Part shown: piece after piece, positions 43,496 through 51,854 of the stretch | Numbering within the stretch: position 1 is the stretch's first letter | How the letters are laid out: every line of letters starts with the position of its first letter | Assembly (NCBI RefSeq): GCF_014647835.1 | Contig: NZ_BMPY01000030.1 | Span: 1 to 64,000, forward strand | Origin: Microbispora rosea subsp. aerata | GTDB taxonomy: Bacteria; Actinomycetota; Actinomycetes; Streptosporangiales; Streptosporangiaceae | Direction: 5' to 3' | Length of the DNA stretch: 64,000 bases | Program-made: the position numbers and the translations under genes | Notes under the pieces: model-generated | Told to the model about the DNA's origin: nothing | Seen by the model: the letters and a program-made list of their open reading frames with translations, nothing else | Databases searched by the model: none

Positions 43496-44872
43496 ATGGC
43501 GAAAATGGGCTATCCGTTCACCTTGGGGGTGGCGTCGGGCGAGCCGTTACCCGACGGCGTGATCCTGTGGACCCGCCTGGCCCCCGAGCCGCTGCATCCG
43601 ACCCAACCCGGCGGCATGCCCAACCGGGTGATGACCGTACGGTGGGAGCTCGCCGAGGACGAGAAGTTCAAGAACATCGTCCAGTCGGGCGCCGCGCCCG
43701 CGCAGCCGGACTGGGCGCACAGCGTGCACGTACGGGTGTCCGGGCTGCGGCCCGCGGCCGACTACTTCTACCGGTTCTCGATCGAGGGCCACCTCAGCCC
43801 GGTGGGCCGCACCAGGACCGCGCCCGCCCCGGATTCCACCGCCCCCGTCCGCTTCTGCTTCGTCTCCTGCCAGCGCTACGAGCACGGCTACTTCACCGCG
43901 CTGCGCCACCTCGCCGCCGAACGGCCCGACCTGGTGCTCCACCTCGGCGACTACATCTACGAGTACGGCAAGCCGAAGAACCCCAAGCCGGGCCGTTGGG
44001 TGCGCCCGCTCGAGTCGACGGCCGAGTGCACGACGCTCGGCGCCTACCGCGACCGCTACGCCCGCTACAAACTGGACCCGGACCTGCAGGCCGCCCACGC
44101 CGCGGCGCCGTGGGTCGTCATCCCCGACGACCACGAGGTCCGCGACAACTGGGCGGGCGCGCTGCCCGGCGACGGCGGCAGCCCCGCCGCCTTCCTCAAG
44201 CGCAGGGCCGCCGCGTTCAAGGCCTACTACGAGCACCAGCCGCTGCGCGTGCGCCCGTCGGGGGCGAGCCTGCAGAACTACCGCTGGCGGCCGTACGGCC
44301 GGGTGGCCGACTTCCTGCTCGCCGACACGCGGCAGTATCGCGAGGGGCGCGACATGCTCGGCGCCGAGCAGGAGAAGTGGCTCACCGACCGGCTGCGCAA
44401 GTCGACGGCGAGGTGGAAGGTGCTCGCGCAGGCGGTGTTCTTCTCGCGGCGGATGTTCTCGCTCGAATCCGGCAGCGCCGACGCCTGGGACGGCTACCCC
44501 GACTCGCGCGACCGCGTGCTCGCCGCCGCCCCGGACGGGCTGGTCGTCCTGAGCGGCGACGTGCACAGCGCGTACGCCTGCGAGGTGCGCGCCGACTGGG
44601 CGGACCCGTCCTCCCGCGCCCTCGGGGTGGAGTTCGTCGGGCCGTCGGTGACGAGCATGCCGAGCATCACCGACGCGAGCGAGATCTTGAAGCTCAACCA
44701 GCACATCGCGTTCTTCGACAGCCGCCACGGCTACGTGTCCTGTGTGGCGGACATGGAGAACTTCCGCGCGGACTACCGGGCCGTGGCCTTCGTGGACCGT
44801 CCCGGCGCGCCGCCGCAGACGATCGCCGGCTTCGAGGTGAAGGAGAACAGGCTCCACCGCACCGACGTGTGA
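43496..44872 (+). CDS. phoD: PhoD-like alkaline phosphatase/phosphodiesterase
   Basis: A 458-residue metallophosphoesterase. The N-terminal Fn3-like PhoD domain (FTLGVASGEPLPDGVILWTR) is followed by the catalytic domain: FCFVSCQRYEHGYF, LVLHLGDYIYEYG, VIPDDHEVRDNW, and VLSGDVHSAYACEV, which carry the Ca/Fe ligands. Members are normally exported by Tat. Here no twin-arginine or other signal precedes MAKMGYPF, so the protein may act inside the cell, unless the true start is missed. Confidence 0.92.
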   Translation: MAKMGYPFTLGVASGEPLPDGVILWTRLAPEPLHPTQPGGMPNRVMTVRWELAEDEKFKNIVQSGAAPAQPDWAHSVHVRVSGLRPAADYFYRFSIEGHLSPVGRTRTAPAPDSTAPVRFCFVSCQRYEHGYFTALRHLAAERPDLVLHLGDYIYEYGKPKNPKPGRWVRPLESTAECTTLGAYRDRYARYKLDPDLQAAHAAAPWVVIPDDHEVRDNWAGALPGDGGSPAAFLKRRAAAFKAYYEHQPLRVRPSGASLQNYRWRPYGRVADFLLADTRQYREGRDMLGAEQEKWLTDRLRKSTARWKVLAQAVFFSRRMFSLESGSADAWDGYPDSRDRVLAAAPDGLVVLSGDVHSAYACEVRADWADPSSRALGVEFVGPSVTSMPSITDASEILKLNQHIAFFDSRHGYVSCVADMENFRADYRAVAFVDRPGAPPQTIAGFEVKENRLHRTDV

Positions 44873-44910
44873 TCGGGAAAGGGCGACTACCCCGGCCCGC
44901 CCCCTAGCAG

Positions 44911-44927
44911 ATAGGAAACTTTCCTAT
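44911..44927. promoter_or_regulatory. Perfect palindrome ATAGGAAACTTTCCTAT upstream of nagZ
   Basis: Two 8-bp arms are perfectly inverted around a single C, 24 bp before the first nagZ ATG. It is likely an operator for a regulator encoded elsewhere, since none is adjacent. Sugar-responsive ROK or RpiR regulators are candidates. Confidence 0.6.
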
Positions 44928-44951
44928 TAGATTGCGGGACATGCCTGAGTC

Positions 44952-46475
44952 ATGCCCGGTGGGCGCAGCATGAAGCGAAGCCCTGACCTGCTCCGTCTGG
45001 CCGACACGGTCTTGTTGCCCGGCTTCATCGGGACCACCGCCCCCGACTGGGTGCGGCGGCGGCTCGCCGGTGGGCTCGCCGGTGTGGTGCTGTTCTCGCG
45101 GAACGTCGACACCCCGGCCCAGCTCGCCGCGTTGACCTCGGCCCTGCGCGCGGAGAATCCCGACATCCTGATCGGCATCGACGAGGAGGCGGGGGAGGTG
45201 ACGAGGCTGGAGGCCCGGACGGGCAGCTCGCGGCCGGGCAACTACGCCCTGGGCGTCGTGGACGACGTGGAGCTGACCGAGCGGGTGGCCCGCGACATCG
45301 GCATGGACCTGCGGGCCGCGGGAGTGAACATCGACTTCGCGCCCGCCGCCGACGTCAACTCGAACCCGGACAACCCGGTCATCGGCCTGCGGTCGTTCGG
45401 CGCCGACCCGCTGCTCGTCGCGCGACACACGGCCGCCTGGATCCGCGGTCTGCAGTCCACCGGCGTGGCCGCCTGCGCCAAGCACTTCCCCGGACACGGC
45501 GACACCTCGGTCGACTCCCACCACGGCGTCCCGCGCGTCACGGCCTCCCGCGAGGAGCTGGCCGAGGTCGAGCTGTCGCCGTTCCGGGTGGCCATCGAGG
45601 AAGGCGTACGCTCGATCATGACGGGCCACCTGCTGGTCATGGCGTACGACGAGGAGCTGCCCGCCACGCTCAGCCCCCGCATCCTCACCGGCCTGCTCCG
45701 CGAGGAGCTGGGATTCGAGGGCCTGATCGTCACCGACGGCATCGAGATGGCCGCCGTCTCCCGCCGGTACGGCCTGGGCGGCGCGAGCGCGATGGCCGTG
45801 GCGGCGGGGGCCGACGCGGTCTGCGTCGGCGGGGAGAACGCCGACGAGGCGACCTACGAGCACATCCGCGACACCGTCGCGGACGCGGTCGTCGCGGGCC
45901 GGCTGTCGGAGGAGCGGCTCGCCGACGCCGCCGCGCGGGTGCGCGCCCTGACGGCCTGGCAGGCGCAGCCCGTGCCCGCGGACGACCGCCGGGACGAGAT
46001 CGGCCTGGCCGCCGCCCGCCGGGCCATACGGGTGACGCGGCGCACGGCGGCCGGTGTGCTGCCGCTGACCGCCGCCCCGCACGTGGTGGAGCTGGCCCCG
46101 GAGACCAACCTCGCGATCGACAAGGGCATGCCGTGGGGCACGGGAGAGCCGCTGAGCAAGCTGCTGCCCGGCACCACGGTCGCCCGGCTGCGGGAGGGCG
46201 ACGTGCACAACGGCGTCGTCGGCACGGCGCTGAGCCAGGCCGCCGACCGGCCCCTCGTCATCGTGGTGCGGGACGCCCACCGCCACCCCTGGCAGACGGA
46301 CCTGCTGGAGCGCCTGCTGGCCGCCCGGCCCGACGGCATCGTGGTCGAGATGGGGCTGCCGGGCCGTACGGACCTGGGAGCGGTCCACATCGCCACGCAC
46401 GGAGCCGCCCGCGTCTGCGGCCAGGCGGCGGCGGAGGTGCTGGTGGGCCTCGCCAATACGATGGGTGGCCGATGA
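44952..46475 (+). CDS. nagZ: Glycoside hydrolase family 3, NagZ-like beta-N-acetylhexosaminidase
   Basis: A 507-residue GH3 enzyme. The KHFPGHGDTSVDSHHGVP loop with the catalytic His is the NagZ signature; the nucleophile Asp is in FEGLIVTDGIEMAAV; substrate contacts lie in DEEAGEVTRLEAR. It has no signal peptide, so it acts in the cytoplasm on recycled muropeptides or chitin-derived sugars. About 170 C-terminal residues form the second GH3 domain. An ATG at 44970 is an alternative start. Confidence 0.92.
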   Translation: MPGGRSMKRSPDLLRLADTVLLPGFIGTTAPDWVRRRLAGGLAGVVLFSRNVDTPAQLAALTSALRAENPDILIGIDEEAGEVTRLEARTGSSRPGNYALGVVDDVELTERVARDIGMDLRAAGVNIDFAPAADVNSNPDNPVIGLRSFGADPLLVARHTAAWIRGLQSTGVAACAKHFPGHGDTSVDSHHGVPRVTASREELAEVELSPFRVAIEEGVRSIMTGHLLVMAYDEELPATLSPRILTGLLREELGFEGLIVTDGIEMAAVSRRYGLGGASAMAVAAGADAVCVGGENADEATYEHIRDTVADAVVAGRLSEERLADAAARVRALTAWQAQPVPADDRRDEIGLAAARRAIRVTRRTAAGVLPLTAAPHVVELAPETNLAIDKGMPWGTGEPLSKLLPGTTVARLREGDVHNGVVGTALSQAADRPLVIVVRDAHRHPWQTDLLERLLAARPDGIVVEMGLPGRTDLGAVHIATHGAARVCGQAAAEVLVGLANTMGGR

Positions 46476-46491
46476 CACGGATGGGAGCTCC

Positions 46492-47316
46492 ATGAAGGTC
46501 GCCTACGTCACCACGGATCATCCGGCCGCCGGGAACGACGACGAGCGGGAGATCGCCCTCGCCGCCTGGCTGGGGGCCGGCATCGAGGGCACGCCGGTCA
46601 ACTGGACCGACCCGAGGGTCGACTGGTCGGACTTCGACGCGGCGGTGGTCCGGTCGCCGTGGGACTACATCGACCGCCGTGACGAGTTCGTCGCCTGGGC
46701 CCACCGGGTGGAGTCGGCGACGCGGCTGCTCAACCCGGCGTCGGTGATCGAATGGAACACCGACAAGAGCTACCTGCGCACGCTCGGCGTGCCCACCGTC
46801 CCCACGCACTGGGCCGAGCCGGGCACCGACCTGCCCGAATGGGACGAGTATGTGGTCAAGCCCGCCGTCTCGGCCGGGGCCCGCGACACGATCCGCACCG
46901 CGGACCGAAAGGCCGCCGAGGGCCACGCGGCGAAGCTGCTCGCCGAGGGCCGCGCGGTCATGGTCCAGCCGTACGTCCCGTCGGTGGAGCAGGAGGGGGA
47001 GCTGTCGCTGCTGTACTTCGGCGGGCAGTTCAGCCACGCCGTACGGCGCCACCCGATGCTCACCGGAGTGCCGGAGACCGCGGACAACCGGGCCACGCTG
47101 CGCGACCCGGACGACGACCAGTTCGCCCTGGCCGAGCGGGTCCTGGCCGCCGCGCCGCCCGACCTGCTGTACGCCCGGGTGGACCTGGTGCGGATGCCCG
47201 ACGGCGAGCCGGTCCTGATCGAGCTGGAGCTCACCGAGCCCTATCTGTTCCTGCGCAGCGAGCTGGCCGCGCCCGACCTGTTCGCCGAGGCCCTCGCCGG
47301 GATGCTCAAGGGCTGA
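46492..47316 (+). CDS. ATP-grasp domain protein (DcsG/STM4014-like)
   Basis: A 274-residue ATP-grasp enzyme. MKVAYVTTDHP begins the first lobe; the ATP-binding part includes WDEYVVKPAVSAGARDTIRT and MVQPYVPSVEQEGELSLLYFGG; metal ligands are in LYARVDLVRMPDGEPVLIELELTEP. The start has GGGAG five bases upstream, 16 bases after nagZ. Relatives join a carboxylate to an amine or oxygen nucleophile (for example DcsG in cycloserine formation). Substrate unknown. Its end overlaps the convergent gene by 11 bases. Confidence 0.88.
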   Translation: MKVAYVTTDHPAAGNDDEREIALAAWLGAGIEGTPVNWTDPRVDWSDFDAAVVRSPWDYIDRRDEFVAWAHRVESATRLLNPASVIEWNTDKSYLRTLGVPTVPTHWAEPGTDLPEWDEYVVKPAVSAGARDTIRTADRKAAEGHAAKLLAEGRAVMVQPYVPSVEQEGELSLLYFGGQFSHAVRRHPMLTGVPETADNRATLRDPDDDQFALAERVLAAAPPDLLYARVDLVRMPDGEPVLIELELTEPYLFLRSELAAPDLFAEALAGMLKG

Positions 47317-47812
47317 GCGGGCGCGCCCGCGCGGCGGCGGCGAGGGCCAGCCGTACGGCGTCCGCAGGCCCGTCGGCGGCCACCGGCCCGGGCACCGGGC
47401 GGCCCTCGGCGTCGAGGACCCGCCAGCCGCCGAGGATGATCACGGGCGTGCCGCCCCGCTGGGCGAGGGCCAGCTCCGACAGCGTGCCCCAGGACCCGCC
47501 CACGACGACGACCGCGTCGGCGGCCCGCACGATCAGCGCGTTGCGGGCCTCGCCCAGGCCGGTGGGCAGGGCCACGGTGAGGTCCTTATTCGCCCCGGCG
47601 CGGTCCCGGCCGGACAGGACGCCGACCACGACGCCCTCGGCCTCCCGCGCGCCCGCCGCCGCGGCGGCCATCACCCCGCCGTACCCGCCGCACAGCACGA
47701 CCGCGCCGCGCTCGGCCAGCAGGCGGCCCACGGCGCGGGCCTGCTCCGCCTCCCGCGGCGTGCACTCGCCCGGCCCGCACACCGCCACCTGCCACATGGG
47801 GATCTGCCGCAT
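47306..47812 (-). CDS. SLOG/LOG-like protein (TIGR00725 type)
   Basis: A 168-residue Rossmann-like protein related to LOG phosphoribohydrolases: VAVCGPGECTPREAEQA, VVLCGGYGGVMAAAAAGARE and VVVGGSWGTLSELALAQR, the last corresponding to the PGGxGTxxE motif. Family members hydrolyse nucleotides or bind nucleotide ligands. An internal ATG at 47797 is a possible start. It is convergent with the ATP-grasp gene. Confidence 0.87.
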   Translation of the reverse strand: MRQIPMWQVAVCGPGECTPREAEQARAVGRLLAERGAVVLCGGYGGVMAAAAAGAREAEGVVVGVLSGRDRAGANKDLTVALPTGLGEARNALIVRAADAVVVVGGSWGTLSELALAQRGGTPVIILGGWRVLDAEGRPVPGPVAADGPADAVRLALAAAARARPLSP

Positions 47813-47821
47813 GCGGGCAGG

Positions 47822-48577
47822 CTACGCGGTGATGCCCCCGTCCACCGGGATCACGGCCCCGGTCAGGTACGATCCGGCGCGCGAGGCCAGGAAGATCGCC
47901 GCGCCCGCCATGTCGTCGGGCCTGCCGATCCGGCCCAGCGGGACGTGGCTCTCGATGACGCCGCGCATCCGCGGGTCGTCGAGCGCGAAGGCCATCATCT
48001 TCGACTCGAACGGCCCGGGCGCGATGGCGTTGACCGTGATCGACTCCGGGGCGAGCTGGCGGGCCAGGTGCCGGGTCAGCATGTGGACGCCCGCCTTGGC
48101 CGCCGAATAGGCGTAGTTCTCCATGATCGGCACCCGGAGCCCGTCGACCGACCCGATGTTGATCACACGTGCCGGGTCGTCGGGCGACGCGGCGGCGCGC
48201 AGCAGCGGCAGGAAGCGGCGGGTCAGGAAGAACACGCCCTTGACGTTGATGTTCCAGAGCTTGTCGAAGGCGTGCTCCGGATATTCCTCAAGTGGCGCGC
48301 CCCAGCTCGCCCCCGCGTTGTTGACGAGCACGTCGAGCCGGCTCTCCCGCTCCGACACCGCCCCCGCCAGCGCCTCGACGCCTTCGGGGGTGGACAGGTC
48401 CGCCTGTACGGCCCGGCAGCCCAGCTCGGCGGCCGTGGCCTCCAGCTCGTCCTTCTTCCGCGAGGAGATGTAGACGGTGGCGCCCGCGTCGAGGAACCCC
48501 CGCGCGATCATCTTCCCGATGCCCCGGGACCCGCCCGTGACGACGACCGTCTTGCCTTCCACCGAGAACAGAGTCAT
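47822..48577 (-). CDS. Short-chain dehydrogenase/reductase
   Basis: A 251-residue classical SDR. The coenzyme motif is VVVTGGSRGIGKMIA, followed by NNAGASWG, the catalytic Ser in INIGSVDGL and YAYSAAKAG with Tyr and Lys. The ending VPVDGG-like IPVDGGITA is typical of FabG-like reductases. The ATG at 48577 was chosen; a perfect palindrome lies 12 bp upstream. It is separated from the LOG-like gene by nine bases, so the two probably share a transcript. Confidence 0.92.
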   Translation of the reverse strand: MTLFSVEGKTVVVTGGSRGIGKMIARGFLDAGATVYISSRKKDELEATAAELGCRAVQADLSTPEGVEALAGAVSERESRLDVLVNNAGASWGAPLEEYPEHAFDKLWNINVKGVFFLTRRFLPLLRAAASPDDPARVINIGSVDGLRVPIMENYAYSAAKAGVHMLTRHLARQLAPESITVNAIAPGPFESKMMAFALDDPRMRGVIESHVPLGRIGRPDDMAGAAIFLASRAGSYLTGAVIPVDGGITA

Positions 48578-48588
48578 GCCGGCAGCAT

Positions 48589-48602
48589 ACCGACCGGTCG
48601 GT
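48589..48602. promoter_or_regulatory. Perfect palindrome ACCGACCGGTCGGT before the SDR gene
   Basis: A 14-bp perfect palindrome of the type bound by TetR regulators lies 12 bp upstream of the SDR start. No TetR gene is adjacent, so the regulator is in trans. Confidence 0.65.
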
Positions 48603-49068
48603 TCCACGTCAGGGAGTGCGGCGAGGCGGCCGGCCAGGGGGAATGACGTGACGCGGGGGAGTGCCCGAGATGGGCTGTGCCGGGGCGACGCGGCGGGCCG
48701 GAGAACGGCCGCGAGCGTGCGTGAGGCGGCACGGCGAGCGCCCCCTCACGACCTCGTCTTCGGCGACCGGGGCGCGCTCGGCACGCAAGGTGAACGGCCG
48801 GCCGGGGCGGGCCCCGGGACGGCGGCGGCGACGGGCCCCGCGCCGGCAATGCCCAGGCGCTTCATCGGCCGGGCCGCCGTGCAGCGGGCCACGCCCGTGC
48901 CGCGCCGGTTGAGCTCCGCCGGGACGAGGGTCTTCTCGCCGACGCCGATGAATCCTAAGCCGCCCGCGCGCCGCGCCCCGGCCGCCGCCTTCTCGGCCGC
49001 CCTACTGTGCGCCGCTCTTGGCTATGTGCCGCCTGAGCCAAGATTTGCCAGGAAATATCCGGACATAT
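48603..49068. other. Intergenic region without a recognisable gene
   Basis: About 465 bp between the SDR start and the flavin-reductase stop. It is GC-rich with no open frame showing normal codon bias or family resemblance. Nothing else was found apart from the SDR promoter side. Confidence 0.5.
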
Positions 49069-49602
49069 TCAGGGCCGAAAGCCGCCGTACGACCCGCGGA
49101 AAAACACGAGAGGATCGCCGTCGTCGTAACGGTCCAAACCGGTGACCCGGGCGACGACGATCACGTGGTCGCCGGCCGGATGCTCCGCGACCACGACGCA
49201 GTCGATCCAGGCGAGCGCGCCGTCCAGCACGGGCGCGCCGCCGGGGGACGGAGTCCAGGAAACGCCGGCGAACTTGTCCCCGCCGGGGGCGGCGAGCCGT
49301 TCGCACACCTGCCGCTGATGGTCGGCGAGCACGTTGACGCACAGGGTCTCCGCGGCTCTGAGGCGCGGCCAGCTCGTGCTGGTCTCCGAGACGCAGAACG
49401 AGACCAGCGGAGGGTCGAGGCTCACGGATGCGAAGGAGCCGACGGCCAGCCCGCAGGGCTCGCCGCCGCGCGGGTCGATCGCGGTGACGGCCACGACGCC
49501 CGCGGCGTATCTGCCGAGAACGTTCCGGAAGTGCTGTGGATTGACCGCCGGAATTCTCCTGGCGCCGCCACGGCCGACCTTGCGGGACAGGGGAATGCCC
49601 AT
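49069..49602 (-). CDS. Flavin reductase-like (HpaC-type) FMN-binding protein
   Basis: A 177-residue protein of the flavin reductase domain family, which supplies reduced flavin to two-component monooxygenases or repairs flavins: FRNVLGRYAAGVVAVTAI, GLAVGSFASVSLDPPLVSFCV, LCVNVLADHQRQVCERLA, and VVAEHPAGDHVIVVARVTGL near the end. The ATG at 49602 has GGGGAGG ten bases upstream; the ATG at 49611 would be too close to it. No monooxygenase partner is adjacent. Confidence 0.9.
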   Translation of the reverse strand: MGIPLSRKVGRGGARRIPAVNPQHFRNVLGRYAAGVVAVTAIDPRGGEPCGLAVGSFASVSLDPPLVSFCVSETSTSWPRLRAAETLCVNVLADHQRQVCERLAAPGGDKFAGVSWTPSPGGAPVLDGALAWIDCVVVAEHPAGDHVIVVARVTGLDRYDDGDPLVFFRGSYGGFRP

Positions 49603-49901
49603 CGTGCCCATGCCTCCCCGGTCGTGCCTCCCCCCAAGAAACTCAAGGAGGACCGGAGGCGATGCATTCCCCCGCGTCGGGCCGGTCAGGTGCTAACGGT
49701 GGCGCGTCCTGGCGGGCGTGGGGGACCCGCCAGGACGCGCTCCGCCCCGGCGCGAAGCCTCGACCCCGGCGAGGGTTGGGGTCGAGAACCTCGTTTAATC
49801 GCACGGAGTCCAAGGGGAGCGGCCGTCCTCGTCCGGCCGCTCCGGCGTGCGGTGGCACCGCAAGCTCGGGCATGTCACGCCATTCCCGCTCAAGGCGGTC
49901 A

Positions 49902-49919
49902 TGTCGGTGTATACCGACA
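49902..49919. promoter_or_regulatory. HutC-type operator TGTCGGTGTATACCGACA
   Basis: Seven-base arms TGTCGGT/ACCGACA flank GTAT; the core GTGTATAC fits the GT-n-TA-n-AC pattern of HutC-subfamily GntR regulators, and a HutC-type gene lies about 235 bp downstream. Confidence 0.6.
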
Positions 49920-50121
49920 GCTCTGACATGTCGTTCCCGTCGCTCTGATAGGTCTGGGCTCTGGCAGGTGTCGGCACGCGGCAGGCGGGTTCGGCGTCCT
50001 CTCACCGACCGCCCGCACGGGCCCACCTCCAATGGATGGATTTGTACCAACGTTTGGATAATGCGCGGCTGCGTGGGCTCCGGTCAAGGGGTTGTTTCCC
50101 GGTAGACGGAGATCCTCTAGA

Positions 50122-50135
50122 TTTGTTGGCACAAA
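50122..50135. promoter_or_regulatory. Inverted repeat TTTGTTGGCACAAA at the gntR promoter
   Basis: Five-base arms (TTTGT/ACAAA) around a four-base spacer lie 18 bp before the regulator start. It may be a second, autoregulatory site. Confidence 0.4.
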
Positions 50136-50153
50136 AGGGTGGATTGAGGAAAG

Positions 50154-50906
50154 ATGGCACGATCGTCGCTCTACCAGCAGGTGGCCGCCGAGGTACGCAG
50201 AGCCATCTACGCGGGCGAACTCGCGCCGGGCGACCAGATCCCGACCGAGGCCGACCTCATGGAGGCCCACGGCGTCAGCCGCAACACCGTACGGCTGGCA
50301 CTGGGCGAGCTGGAGAACGAGGGTCTCATCCTGCGGATGCGCCGGCGTGGAACGTTCGTACGCGAGCGCCGTCCCCTCCTCATGCGCCCCCAGGACGAGT
50401 TCCTCACACATGATCAGGGGGAGCCGAGGTTCGACGCGTTCGTCCACGCGGTCCGCTCCGAGGGCCGCAGGGCGGACCAGCGGATCGAGGTCTCGATCGT
50501 CGAGCCGCCCGAGGACGTCGCCACCCGCCTCGCCCTCGCCGACGGCGCCCTGGCCGTCGTGCGCCGCCGCCTGCGCTTCGTCGACGGCCAGCCGTACAAC
50601 ACGCTGGACTCGTACTTCCCGCTGGACATCGTGGGGGACTCCGAGATCGCCCGGCCCGCCGACATCACGCGCGGAGCCAACCGCGTGCTGGAGGAGCTCG
50701 GGCATCTCCAGGTTCGCGTGATCGACGACATCTCGGCGCGCATGCCGACCGCGGACGAGTCGGCGCGGCTCCAGCTCGAGCCGGGCACTCCCGTCGTCGT
50801 CCACATCCGCGTCGGCTACGACGCCGAGGACACGCCCGTCCGCGTCGCCGTGTCCGTGCTGCCCGCGGACAAGCATCTGATCCGATACGAGCTGGAACGT
50901 CATTGA
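50154..50906 (+). CDS. GntR regulator, HutC subfamily (UTRA domain)
   Basis: A 250-residue regulator. The winged helix is at about 5-70 (LYQQVAAEVRRAIYAGELAPG, IPTEADLMEAHGVSRNTVRL, GLILRMRRRGTFVRERR); the UTRA ligand domain fills the rest (VRSEGRRADQRIEVSIVEPP... NTLDSYFPLDIVG... ISARMPTADESARLQLEPG). HutC-type proteins sense sugars, amino acids or their phosphates. GAGGAAAG precedes the ATG. The GNAT gene downstream is a possible target. Confidence 0.93.
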   Translation: MARSSLYQQVAAEVRRAIYAGELAPGDQIPTEADLMEAHGVSRNTVRLALGELENEGLILRMRRRGTFVRERRPLLMRPQDEFLTHDQGEPRFDAFVHAVRSEGRRADQRIEVSIVEPPEDVATRLALADGALAVVRRRLRFVDGQPYNTLDSYFPLDIVGDSEIARPADITRGANRVLEELGHLQVRVIDDISARMPTADESARLQLEPGTPVVVHIRVGYDAEDTPVRVAVSVLPADKHLIRYELERH

Positions 50907-51143
50907 CGAGGCCCGGACGCCCCCTCGGCTGAGCGGGCGTCCCCGGCCGCCGGGCCCTCCTCGGGAGGGCCTTCCCCGCCCACCCTCCGGCTCGTTCGCC
51001 GATTCCCTTCCTGACCCCGGCAGGGGACCCCGCAGGGCCCGCGCGCCCTGACGGGGTCCGCCGTCCCCGGACGGACGCTGTACGGCGCCAGGCCGTCACT
51101 CACAGTAATCAACCCGCCGCTGTCGGCACGAAAGGAATCAGGC

Positions 51144-51803
51144 ATGCCCGCAAACACCCTGGATCTCGTCACGGAACTCACGCTGCGTCGCGCCACCCCC
51201 GCCGACCTGCAGGGCGTCCTCACCCTGCTGGCGCGCACAGCCGGGTGGCTGAACGGCCTCGGCGTCCGGCAGTGGCCCGCCGGGGGCTTCCCGGCCGAGC
51301 GCATCGAACCGCTGATCCGCGAGGGGGTCATGTACGTCCTGGACGACGGGGAGGGCGACGCCGTCCCCGCCGCCACGATCGCCGTGGACGACCACGCCGA
51401 CGCGGAGTTCTGGACCCCCGCCGACCGGCCGGGCGACGCGCTCTACGTCCACAAGCTCGCCGTGAGCAGGACCTACTCGGGCCGGGGCCTGGGGGAGGCG
51501 CTGCTCGACTGGGCCACGCTGCGGGCCGCCGCCCACGACCGGCCGTACCTGCGGCTGGACTGCGCCAAGGACAACCCCCGGCTGCAGGCGTACTACCGCA
51601 GGGCGGGCTTCCGGCACGTCCGCACCGTCGATTTGCCGCACCGCGCCTCCGGCGCGTTGTTCGAGCGGGACGCCTACGCCGCGTTCCCGGCCGCGGCTTC
51701 CCGGCGTCGTACACCGATGGTGCCGGCCCCGCGTTCGGCACATGCGGCGCAATCCTTGAGGGTTCTTGACATCACCGCACACAACCAGTTGATCGAGTGC
51801 TGA
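51144..51803 (+). CDS. GNAT family N-acetyltransferase
   Basis: A 219-residue protein. The GNAT fold is N-terminal (LRRATPADLQGVLTLLARTAGWL), the acetyl-CoA loop is in LAVSRTYSGRGLGEALLDWA, and LRLDCAKDNPRLQAYYRRAGF ends the domain. The last 45 residues are a basic, low-complexity extension that may reflect a shifted 3' end. It follows the HutC regulator by about 240 bp on the same strand. Confidence 0.9.
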   Translation: MPANTLDLVTELTLRRATPADLQGVLTLLARTAGWLNGLGVRQWPAGGFPAERIEPLIREGVMYVLDDGEGDAVPAATIAVDDHADAEFWTPADRPGDALYVHKLAVSRTYSGRGLGEALLDWATLRAAAHDRPYLRLDCAKDNPRLQAYYRRAGFRHVRTVDLPHRASGALFERDAYAAFPAAASRRRTPMVPAPRSAHAAQSLRVLDITAHNQLIEC

Positions 51804-51854
51804 CCAGGGCGGATGCCATCAGGCGCCGCAAAGGGACCGGATACTGTTCACTTC

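Larger units (their letters stand above)
49612..50153. other. Long structured region upstream of the HutC-type regulator
   Basis: About 540 bp without a convincing gene. It holds three strong hairpins in a row (49703-49739, 14-bp stem; 49759-49786, 9-bp stem; 49816-49843, 10-bp stem), then a HutC-like palindrome and a small inverted repeat next to the gntR start. It could be a long 5' leader, a small RNA, or stacked terminators. Confidence 0.6.

Noticed and set aside
48477-49145. Plus-strand open frame of 222 codons in the gap after the SDR gene
   Set aside because: Composition is Arg/Pro/Ala-rich with no domain, and its ends overlap two well supported genes.
49662-50105. A 147-codon plus-strand frame with a good ribosome site (AAGGAGG...ATG) before the HutC gene
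   Set aside because: Its translation runs through the three hairpins and the HutC-like palindrome and has no recognisable protein features; a leader peptide is not excluded but not supported.
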